Of a DNA stretch of 64,000 nucleotides, positions 21,211 to 30,189 are shown piece by piece (positions within the stretch are counted from its first letter, which is position 1; each line of letters starts with the position of its first letter). Origin of the DNA: Seminavis robusta. Its lineage: Eukaryota > Bacillariophyta > Bacillariophyceae > Naviculales > Naviculaceae. A program made the translations under genes and the position numbers. The stretch covers positions 1 through 64,000 of the forward strand of contig CAICTM010000121.1 in the NCBI GenBank assembly GCA_903772945.1. The letters are read 5' to 3'. The notes under the pieces were generated by a model. That model saw only the letters and a program-made list of their open reading frames with translations, made no database searches and was not told the DNA's origin.

Positions 21211-22795
21211 TCATTTGGACTTTGGCTTGGAGGAGTTGGCTGGATTTGCTGCTGCCTTTGGTAAAACGGGAATGTCATTGTCGTCATCGTCTTTGCTGTT
21301 GGTATCCGCCGTCTTGGGCAAGTACCGTCCAATCATTGTCATTTTTGCCTTGGCAACTGGCTTGGCTGCCCCAGCAGAAGTGCTTTCCTGTTGTGATGCA
21401 GCCTTGTCAACGGCTTTTCGTTTGGCTTCAATTCGTGTTTGTTCCATCTCTTCTGCCTCTTCGACTGGATTGTCCACCACGAAAGTGTCCGTGATGGTGA
21501 TTTCTTTCATTGGTCGATCTTTCTTATCTGTGGGTATCCTTTCCAACTCTTTGAGTACCTCCAACCCCTTAATGACAACCCCAAGATGGAATGTTTCTTG
21601 TCGAGGTGTTCGCACGGTGCAAATGTAAAAAAGAATTGTCGCTTGTTAGTGTGCTGGCCCGCGTTCGCCATGGAGAGTATCCTGGGTGCTGTAGAAGGAT
21701 GAATGAATCGAATCAAGAGGCATGCTGCCTATTAGAAGCCAATTTTCACCTTGCACAAAGCAACATCACAACAACAAAAAGTACAGTACTCACCAGTATC
21801 TTTGAGTCGATCATCAAATTCATTTCGAAAGGAGCCACCCCAATAGCACTCGTCACTACTATCAGTAGTGTCGATCTCTAGAGTTCTTGGGTGGTTTCCC
21901 TCCTTGAATCATGAACTTCTTGATCAACCGATGAAACAAACTTCCATTGTATTTCTTCTCTTGACACAATTTGATAATATTGGTGACGGTCCGTGGCACA
22001 TAGTCGCAATGAATTTCCAATACCAAATATGCTCCCGTGGACAATTCCATGCGCACATAACCCTTTTTCTTGAGACGTCTGCAATACGGCACACATCGAA
22101 CGTAAGACTTCTTCTTGAGTGGCTTCTCGTGTCTCGTTATCGTGTGCGATTTCTATGACGGTACTGGTCAAGGATCCCTATGCCTTTCCCGATGAAAAGG
22201 TGTCACCGGTGACATCGCTTGCCTTCTTGTTGGAGATTATTGTCGGACGACGATGATCTCTTTTTAGTATTGTTGTTGTCATTCTTTTTCATTTTATCCG
22301 AAATGCGACTGGCCGTGACACTGTGTCGTATATTACTGGTCTGCTGTTTGTTGGCTCCTAGTTGTCGCTGATGTTGAATATGATAAAGTGTGTTGATATC
22401 ACGTCGCTTTTGGATCTTGAGATCATCTGGATCATTGAGAATCCACACATCCGTCTTGCGATTGAATGTTTCTCCTGAAATCAAGTCTTCCCAATTCTTG
22501 GTTTTGACATTGAGCTCATGGTAGGCTTCGTACGAGTAGACATTGGCAGAATTGCCGTGTCGAATGGCGACAATCTTGGTGTGATCGGCAAAGGGTTTGG
22601 TGAGAATGGGACACTGCCATCGGGTTCGTCATCTTGATCCATTTCCAAGGCAATCAAATCTTCTCGGGGCTGGAGTTTCTTGCCTCATGATCTTTCAAAA
22701 AGGTTTCGATCGATTGCTTGTCAAAGACAATCCCGTTGCTGCTGGTCGCGACGGGAGTGGAAAAGGGCATCAAACTGAGTGCACAGCAATTAACG
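21211..22795 (-). pseudogene. PPIL2: Decayed, 5'-truncated copy of U-box cyclophilin PPIL2/CYP60
   Basis: PPIL2 is a spliceosome-associated protein with a U-box-like domain and a cyclophilin domain. In order on the minus strand one can read the U-box start (CALSLMPFSTPVATSSNG, from about 22785), its second half (CPILTKPFADHTKIVAIRHG through DLISGETFNRKTDVW, about 22615-22450), a DINTLYHIQHQRQ helix, then the cyclophilin (KKKGYVRMELSTG, LFHRLIKKFMIQGG, ECYWGGSFRNEFDD, RILSMANAGQHTNKRQFF, HLDKKHSILG) and a C-terminal acidic/basic tail ending at 21211. At least five frame changes or stops separate these pieces (for example near 22660, 22620, 22215, 21875 and 21585), and the N-terminal 40 or so residues are missing. 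An intron (GTGAGT...ACAG, about 21690-21800) is retained, so this is a DNA-level duplicate and not a retrocopy. Confidence 0.75.
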
Positions 22796-22911
22796 GGGAG
22801 TTTGCGAATACTGCTCGTACTACTACTGTACTACAGTTGACTCGCTCTATTATTTATGGGGGGGGATTGCGGATTTCGATAAATATATTAGAGAGAATAA
22901 ATATAAGGCTT

Positions 22912-23593
22912 TCAAGGGCCGGTTCCACTAGTAAAGTACGAATGGATAGAGCCGTCGCGTTTACGTTTGCCTGCCCTAGCAGCCCTAGCCACATTCAATG
23001 CCCTAGCAAACCTGTTAAGATGCACAGTGGCTGCCTGGTTGATACCCAAAGCAGAGGCACTTTCGGACAGCTTATTGAGTGCTTCTTCAGCTTCCGCAAA
23101 TGAGGCAAACACATCGGCTGGTTCGGGATCATCCTCCATTTGTTCCGGTTCCTCGTCATCAATCACAGCCAGTTCCGCTTCTGTTGTTTCGACTTCCAGC
23201 GCTTCAATCTCTTCGTCGACGGTTGCACTAATGACTTCGGGCTCATCCTGACATCGATCAATTCTCCGCCATTTGCATCACATCTGGTTGGGTTGAATCG
23301 GCGCCGTTCATGTTGTCTGTCGATTGGAGGGTTGTTATGGTTTGTGATTGTTTGGGCTCAGGAGAATTGTTTTTGTCTCCTCGAAACCATCTTCGAAAAC
23401 TGCACGTAAACAACCAGCGCTTGGCTGGCCCAGACAAGACAGCCACGGGCAGAGGTGCGAGGAATCCCACCGTCCATTGGATCGATATTGGCATTTTACA
23501 TGCTGTCTCGGTCAAATTGAAACGGTTGGAATGGATTGGACGACGTTGTCGGGCTGCTCGAAAGATTTGTTGCTGCTCGAAAGATTCATTCAC
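22912..23593 (-). pseudogene. Possible pogo/Tigger-like transposase C-terminal remnant
   Basis: Two minus-strand open stretches, 23593-23258 and 23166-22912, lie in different frames. The second ends with an acidic region, a helix (FASFAEAEEALNKLSESAS), RFARALNVARAARAGKRKR and IHSYF. That tail (helical, then Arg-rich, then a short His-Ser-Tyr/Phe-Phe end) resembles the C-terminus of diatom pogo-type DDE transposases; this is recalled similarity, not a proven match. No DDE core is visible. Confidence 0.3.
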
Positions 23594-24574
23594 GGATACC
23601 TGGGACTGAGGGGGGGACCTCGAGATTTAATAAATATTACAGCGAGGATAAATATAATATTATAAATATTAGGGCGAGTAGACTGTAGCTAGCAGTGCCA
23701 GACCACAACTGCGAATTGGCTTGATGCCCTCGCGCCGATTGGGTACCAGGTACTGCTTCTCCTTTTGTCGTTTCACCATGGTTATGCCGTTATGCCGACT
23801 TCCAATTCCTGCTGTGCGGTACTAGCTACAGTAGTAGAGTTGAAACCAGAACGTCGATTTTTGATTTAGCCAGCTAAGTTGCTTTTGAACCCTCAGCTCT
23901 GGTGTATAGTCTGGGGGGTGGAGCAATTCCAAGCCAACCATGGTACTAGTAAACCACGACCAAGACAGTAGTAGACAGTGGCAAACAGTGGAACTGTCAA
24001 GCCTCAATCATTTTGAAAGTGTTGAATAGTGTTAAAAAGAGGTACAACAGTGGTAAATATTTTGGTAAACAGTGACTGAGGGCATGGGATGGAATTGATT
24101 TTCTCCATCCCCCTGAAATCTGTTCCTGCTGGTCGGTACAGTCGTACCGGCAGTACTCCGGCAAAATTGCTAGCAAGGAGAAGTCGCTTAGTTAAGGCCT
24201 TGTGCTCCACACGACCGATGTCCCACAGACCGTACTAGTACAGTCGTACTATTAATAGTAGCTTTAAAGCTACTACTAGTATGACATAGTGTGCATAGTA
24301 CTGTAGAACATGACCTGAACATGCACGAATCCACGCAGAAAGCAGAAAGCATGTATCCAACCAGCTGGCTGTATGCCATAGTTGGCTTGTCACACCACCA
24401 TCAACTCACAAACTCACAAACTCACAAAACGAAAACCCAGAAAACAACAACAGCCTCCTCAAACCATCAAAGCATCCACATTCATTCTTCCACCAGTCTT
24501 CTTTTCTTCAGCTCAAGTTTCATTTTCCACTCTCGAACTCTTTCTCTCCTTTCTACTAAACCAAATCAATAATC
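23594..24574. other. Intergenic, palindrome-rich 5' flank
   Basis: No gene recognised. A perfect 18-bp palindrome AGTAGCTTTAAAGCTACT lies at about 24257-24274 within an ACTAGTA-rich stretch that could form a longer hairpin. The last 150 bases are A/C-rich with three tandem CAAACTCA units and probably form the 5' UTR of the next gene. Confidence 0.4.
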
Positions 24575-25191
24575 ATGGGATTGTGTCAAGCCCTTGGAAA
24601 CATCTCTCGCCTCCTCATTGTTGGCGCTACAGTCATCGCGGTGGGTCATTCTTCTTTTCTTGCCATTTCCAGTGTAGTGGACCCTCATCTTTTGCACCTC
24701 ACACCTCTTCCTTTGTTTCTCATGTCAAACAGCTGATATTGTCAATTCTGACCGCAATGTCCTGCGAGCTTGTTCAAGTCGACGAAGCAAGTGGATCCAC
24801 CTGGGGATTCTTCTTTCGAGGCGCCAACGGTACATGCCAAGACATGGTGTTCGGTACAGAGGATGAGATGATCTTGGCTGGAAGAACATGCTTGATTGTT
24901 TCCATTTGTGCTGGATTCATTGCAGGAGTCATGGTCACTTTCGAATGGCTCTTCTGTGAGATCTGCTGTGCCGGAGTTTTGGAGGGCATTGCCTTCTTCC
25001 TGGCTTGGGCTGTAGGTGCAATTTCCTTCATGTTTTATGGATCAGATCTCTGCACTGCGGATGGCAAGGAGTGCACCTTCTATGATGCCTCTGGGTACAT
25101 GACAGCCGCTGTCATTCTATATTTGGGTTGCGGCGTTGTGCTCTGCTTTGCTCCTCAGCCATACCCAATCTGCCGTAGCAGCAAGGAATAG
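24575..25191 (+). CDS. Tetraspan membrane protein, tandem paralog 1
   Basis: Two exons, 24575-24640 and 24733-25191 (phase-0 intron), 174 residues, starting MGLCQALGNISRLLIVG. Four hydrophobic helices are predicted (about 10-32, 75-98, 100-122 and 140-160). Strongly conserved with its two downstream paralogs are the W/YGFFFRG motif in the first loop, AGFIAG, the EWLFCEICCAG(V)xEG segment with three cysteines, FMFYGS, and CxFYDASGYMT. The C-terminal CFAPQP part is continuous with exon 2; the second intron present in paralogs 2 and 3 is absent here. The family is not recognised and its function unknown; the layout resembles MARVEL/tetraspan-type proteins. Confidence 0.85.
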
Positions 25192-25576
25192 AGGGACTGT
25201 AGGCCGCGCTCCAGACAACTCTTTCGGAAGGAATTCCTGGGATGGTGAATGCACAATGCACATAATGATGGACCTTGGGTCATGGACCTGCAGCCAGTCG
25301 ATAACAAATTAGATATAATTACATGTTCCTACTGTGACAAAGATTGATTTAGTAGTACTGGTGTCAGTTGCAGCTTTGCTGAAGAAACCATTACTTTAGC
25401 TGTGCATGAAAATACCCGTGTGCACCGATCCCGACACATTTCTGACGAAAGAGAAAGATCCGCTAGAATCTTCTTGCAGGCTGCCACTCCTCGCGACTAC
25501 AAACCAACCTGCAACTGTATACTCGTCTACCGTATGAAAAACGTTGAGAATGCTGCATATGTATTGTTTCTTGGAA
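25192..25576. other. 3' flank of tetraspan paralog 1
   Basis: No gene or repeat recognised. It ends at the first copy of the duplicated spacer. Confidence 0.35.
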
Positions 25577-25985
25577 ATGGAACAACTCTAGCGGATGCAG
25601 CCAGGTGTACTGAACACACTCACCTCGCAGTTTTTGGGCAACATGAAGAGCATTCATGTGTCTGCCATTGACCCCTCGGATGATCATCCCAGCGGGCAAT
25701 CCTTCAAAGTATACTCAAAGTTAGTAAATCGCCACAGCCGGCCCACCCTGAGCATTCAAGCCGTCCCAAACTAACTCTAAGGCTCAGTCCCCATTTCGTG
25801 ATTCGATTCAATACACTTTAGGCTTGGTAGTATGCACGCATAATCATGACGTGCCCTCCGGCCCCTGCTAGCTAGTATCTAGTAGGCAGGATTTGAAGAG
25901 TTATCCCGAGTGAAGATCTGTTGGCTACTCTGAGTACATGTACGTCTTAGAGCTCTTCGTAGCTACGGTAGCTAGCTCTACGTGT
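25577..25985 (+). repeat. Duplicated spacer, copy 1
   Basis: Direct repeat of 27038-27415, diverged with small indels. Shared landmarks in order are CACCTCGCAGTTTTTG, TCTGCCATTGACCC, CAATCCTTC, CAAAGTATACTCAA, ATTTCGTGATTCGAT, GCTAGCTAGTATCT, GAAGAGTTATCCCGAGTG and TCTGAGTAC. Confidence 0.75.
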
Positions 25986-26005
25986 TCTGAATTGGAATTT
26001 GCAAT

Positions 26006-26296
26006 ACTACGGCCTCGGGTTGAATTGGCCAGAATGGGCTCGGGAAGAAAATTGGAGGGCCCCGGAAGAAAATCCGACTTTCCCTGTAGAGCTCTGGTAG
26101 AGTTTCTACTGAGTGACAAATCCGAACCTTCATGGAATCGGGAAGAAAATTCGACGGTGTCGCCCGGCGCGCAAAATCCAACCAACAAAGAAAAGTGTCC
26201 TTAAGTAAATTTTCTTCCCAGCCCTCGGATTTTGCTCCGGGGCCCTCCAATTTTCTTCCCGAGCCCATTCTGGCCAATTCAACCCGAAGCCGTAGT
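26006..26296. mobile_element. MITE-like palindromic element
   Basis: A 291-bp segment with about 60-bp near-perfect inverted ends: the left end runs from ACTACGGCCTCGGGTTGAAT, and the right end is its reverse complement ending at 26296. Inside, related AGAAAATC/AGAAAATT motifs recur. It has no coding capacity. No clear target duplication is seen. Superfamily unknown. Confidence 0.65.
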
Positions 26297-26641
26297 AGTT
26301 CTCTGGAGCTCTCTGTTTAAATCTTATGGTCATTCATGCTTCGAAAATTGTTCGAGGTTCCCATTTCCCATCACACCCATCCAAAGTCCCATTCCCACAA
26401 GGTAGATAAAACTGAGATGGGCAAAAACCAAGACTTTCAAGCGAAGGTAAGTTTGTGCTTAGAACTTGCTGCCACCGTTGATCAGGGTCCAACGGAAGGC
26501 TAAGAGAGGACCAACACCAGTCTCTCCGACTGTATCTCCGGCGCACGAAACAAAGTGTGGATCCTCTTCAGTCGAAGCAGTCAGGTCGAGCCATAAATTC
26601 TTTCACCGTCGAAAACATCTCACCACAATCAATAATAAACC

Positions 26642-26992
26642 CATGGGATATCACACTGAAATTTTTGGTCGCTTCAAGCTCGACCAGCCGCTAAGCCCGG
26701 AGCAGTTGAACTATTAATACCTCGAGCTATTCTCTGAAACTAGGCGGATGAAATGCAATGCAGAACTTACGGAGAAAAAACTGACACAGCTAGACTTGCA
26801 GTAAACCTCTCTGTAGGCCCAGAGGGAAGTTACTTTTTAGGAGAGCCGGGTCTTCGAGGGCAAGGCCACGGCAAAGATGTAGTCGACTACAACAACCCGC
26901 CCCAAGGCCAACCTGGTTTATGGTGCCAATGGATTCCTTCAGAAGATGGCAAAGCTATCGAATGGGACGGCGGCGAAAAATTCTACAAATAA
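26642..26992 (+). pseudogene. Broken bacterial/phage-type gene fragment
   Basis: The reading begins MGYHTEIFGRFKLDQPLSPE and continues to DYNNPPQGQPGLWCQWIPSE and IEWDGGEKFY. This resembles a small uncharacterised protein family that I know from bacteria and phages, with the diagnostic PPxGQPGLWCQW and EWDGGEKFY motifs. The copy is broken (about two breaks) and stops early, lacking the family's C-terminal part. It is an old transferred sequence lying between the two spacer copies, next to the MITE-like palindrome. Confidence 0.5.
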
Positions 26993-27037
26993 TGCGCCCT
27001 ACTGACACATGCCGAACCTTGGTGGTCTCTCCTGTAG

Positions 27038-27415
27038 TGGAATTCTCTAGAGTAGAAGCTTGCCCTGAACATTCACCTCGCAGTTTTTGAGTGTCTCTGC
27101 AGCTTCTGCCATTGACCCATCGGATAATCACCCCCGCGGACAATCCTTCTTCCGCTTCAAAGTATACTCAAGTTCCTGCGTGAATCGCCACAACTGGTCC
27201 ACCCTGACCATTCACGTCATTTCGTGATTCGATCCAATACACTTCAGCCTTTTGGTGACGAAACCACGGCCATGATCATGAAAGTGGCCGCCCGCCCCAG
27301 CTAGCTAGTATCTGGGCCAGAGTTTGAAGAGTTATCCCGAGTGCAGATCTACCGTATTTGGCTTCTCTGAGTACGTCGTAGAGCCCTTGGTAGCTTCTTA
27401 GCGAGCTAGCTCCCA
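27038..27415 (+). repeat. Duplicated spacer, copy 2
   Basis: Direct repeat of 25577-25985, placed upstream of tetraspan paralog 2. Between the copies lie the MITE-like element and the broken bacterial-type gene, suggesting that the spacer duplicated and foreign DNA accumulated between. Confidence 0.75.
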
Positions 27416-27790
27416 AACCGCTTGCTGGTCAGGATGGTGTTTTCGCTTTGGTCCGCTCAGTCCGCTCAGTCCTCTCGTCATGCAGCTCCAGACTCCAGCT
27501 CCAAAATGTGATCACAATGAAGTGTGACCGAATGTAGGACTTATTAGCAATAGTTCTGTGATAAATCTTATGGTTCTTACTGGTTCATTTCCCAAACGCC
27601 GAACCCAAGATCTGCGCGGTTTTGACCACGATACATGACGTTTGATCATTTTTGAAGGCAGCAAGCAACAAGCTACCCTTCAGCCTTCAGCCTTCATCAG
27701 CCACACACAATGAACTAGACAACAAACGTCGTCCCTTTTACTCCTCACACACCTTTTGATTGCAAGCTACCTCACTACGGTATATCAGAC
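27416..27790. other. 5' flank of tetraspan paralog 2
   Basis: Probable promoter and 5' UTR of the next gene. A short tandem TCCGCTCAG repeat lies at about 27450-27470 and CAGCCTTCAGCCTTCA at about 27680. No gene is present. Confidence 0.35.
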
Positions 27791-28480
27791 ATGTGCAACG
27801 CCATTGGGAACTTCTTCCGACTCATCATTATTGCTGCTACGGCTGGCGCTGTAAGAACAAAGAATCCTGGAGGTGACGTGCCCTTCAGCACCTCCAAACA
27901 GCTCACAGCATTTTCTTTCTTTCTCTGGATTATCTAGTTGACCTTGTCTGTTTTTGCCTCGGTATCTTGTGAACTTGTGGAATACAATGATTCTGGTGGC
28001 TTAACCTATGGGTTCTTCTTTCGAGGGATTGATGGCAATTGTGCATCAGAGTACTATGAGACAGATGATCCTGTCATCAACGGAGCAAGAACCGTCCTCA
28101 TAATATCCATGGGTGCTGGATTCATTGCAGGAGTAATGGTGCTGTTTGAATGGCTCTTTTGTGAAATTTGCTGTGCAGGTGTTTTGGAGGGACTTGCCTT
28201 CATGGCGGCTTGGATGTTAGGAGCAGCCTCATTTATGTTTTATGGGTCTGAGCGGTGTACTCAGGAGGGAGCTGAATGCACATTTTATGATGCTTCTGGC
28301 TATATGACAGGTGCCTGCATTCTCTATGTTGGCTGCAACATCCTTTTGTGTTTGTAAGTACAACCAAGAGTCTTCTTGTCTTGGCTTGGCTTGTATCACT
28401 GATAACTAATCTCACAATTTCCCACCACGTCCTTCTTGAACAGCACACCACAACCAGAGCCACTGTGCAGCAAGAAATAA
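27791..28480 (+). CDS. Tetraspan membrane protein, tandem paralog 2
   Basis: Three exons: 27791-27850, 27938-28353 and 28444-28480; 170 residues starting MCNAIGNFFRLIIIAATAG. Intron 1 is phase 0 at the position shared by all three paralogs. Intron 2 (GTAAGT...ACAG) splits a Phe codon (TT|C) between LLC and TPQPEPLCSKK. Four hydrophobic helices and the conserved GFFFRGIDG, AGFIAG, EWLFCEICCAG, FMFYGS and FYDASGYMTG motifs match paralogs 1 and 3. It is closer to paralog 3 in sequence and intron structure. Confidence 0.85.
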
Positions 28481-29079
28481 TCCACAGCCAGGAGATGTGA
28501 AAAAATGTCAAGTACCAAGAGCGGCGATGGGAAGAGGGCAAGCAGCTCAAGCAAAAATGAAAAAGGTGTACATGTAGTGCTAAAGTAGACCAATTTGGAT
28601 GTGAATGCTTCCTCAATGGTTCCTGGCTGGCTTCTGTACTTCTGAAACAACTTTGGTTTGTCAAGCACAAACACAAGTTGGTGTACACATACACATGCAC
28701 CTGTGCTGTGGCTTAGTCTACTGTCTACACAGTAGGGGATAGTAGCAGTGTGCACGGAACAGAGTGCCCGATTGGAGGCACGGAAGGCTTACCCAGGACT
28801 TAGTACCGGTAGTGAGCATAGTGCACTAAATCTTTTCGTCATTCCTGCTATGGAAATAGGAACACGAGTAATGACCGTTGTTGGCTTTGCCGCCACAACC
28901 GCTCGAAGATTTCAAGTTGGTGTCACGGACCCTCATTCATCTATCTCGCCTCCACCTTCCACCTACAACCGGTGCTTACATCCGAATGCCAAAGGAATGC
29001 AAACCTCTTCTCGCACCTCTTGATATCGCTACCAGTACCGTTGTCAGCCAGCTAACACTATACTTCTTTCTTATCAGAG
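28481..29079. other. Intergenic between paralogs 2 and 3
   Basis: No gene recognised. The final part before 29080 is the probable promoter and 5' UTR of paralog 3. Confidence 0.35.
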
Positions 29080-29761
29080 ATGTGCAACGCACTTGGAAAC
29101 TTGTTCCGGCTCATCATTGTCACTGCTACTGCCGGTGCTGTAAGTGAACCCACGGGCAATTTTTGATTGTGGTGACAACCAGGGCTAACCAATCTTGGCT
29201 CCCTTTCTGATCCTGCAGCTGACCTTGTCTGTTTTCACAGCACTGTCATGTGAACTTGTGGAATACAATCAAGCGAATGGTATAACATTTGGGTTCTTCT
29301 TTCGAGGGATTGATGGCACTTGTGAAACAGACTACTATACTACTAATGATGGTATCATCACTGGTTCCAGATCTGCCCTCATTATATCCATGTGTGCTGG
29401 ATTCATTGCAGGGGCAATGGTTCTTTTTGAATGGCTCTTTTGTGAAATTTGCTGTGCAGGAGTAATGGAGGGACTTGCCTATCTCTTGGCATGGATTGCT
29501 GGAGGTGCCTCATTTATGTTTTATGGGTCTGAACAATGTACATCAGATGGGTCAGAATGTGCATTTTATGATGCTTCTGGCTACATGACAGGAGCGTGTA
29601 TTCTCTATTTTGGTTGCAATATCTTATTGTGTTTGTAAGTCAGAACAAATCCTACAGCAATACGAATCTGGCCTTTGCTTGCCAAGTGCAGCTTTTAACT
29701 GACAGTTCCATTCGTCTCCATTGACAGCACACCGCAACCAGACCCCCTTTGCAGCAAGTAG
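29080..29761 (+). CDS. Tetraspan membrane protein, tandem paralog 3
   Basis: Three exons: 29080-29139, 29219-29634 and 29728-29761; 169 residues starting MCNALGNLFRLIIVTATAG. Exon 2 is 416 nt, exactly as in paralog 2, and both introns fall at the same positions and phases. The four-helix layout and the CEICCAGVMEG, FMFYGS and FYDASGYMTG motifs are conserved. The short last exon encodes (F)TPQPDPLCSK. Confidence 0.85.
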
Positions 29762-30189
29762 TAACAAATCAACCAATCAGCACGGCAAGAATCAAGGATG
29801 GATGTAAAACGCACCAAAAGACGAGGACCGATCGTTGAGTAGTAAGTACAGTAGGGGACAACAAGCAGCCCAAAAGTTGTTGTTTGTGTAAAAGGTGCAA
29901 AAGTTAATGGTATGTAGTGATCTAATAGACTTTTTTAAGCTGGTATGCAAATAGTTCTTTCATTTCTAGCTGGCTACCGCCGTAGCATGCCATCACCACT
30001 GGCTAGCATAGCCCCACATTCGCCTTCGCCTACATACTTATATGATTTCAAAGGTTCTCGTGCACACATACACACAAATCGATGGATTGATTCCAATAAA
30101 GGTTTTCGCTCATGACATGAATAGCTGGCTCAACAAACACGTACCATAAGGGTCCACCACAAGCAACTCCGCGCATCCTGTGGCGGTCG
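29762..30189. other. Intergenic between convergent genes
   Basis: 3' flanks of tetraspan paralog 3 and of the cNMP-binding/carrier gene. Nothing recognised. Confidence 0.35.
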
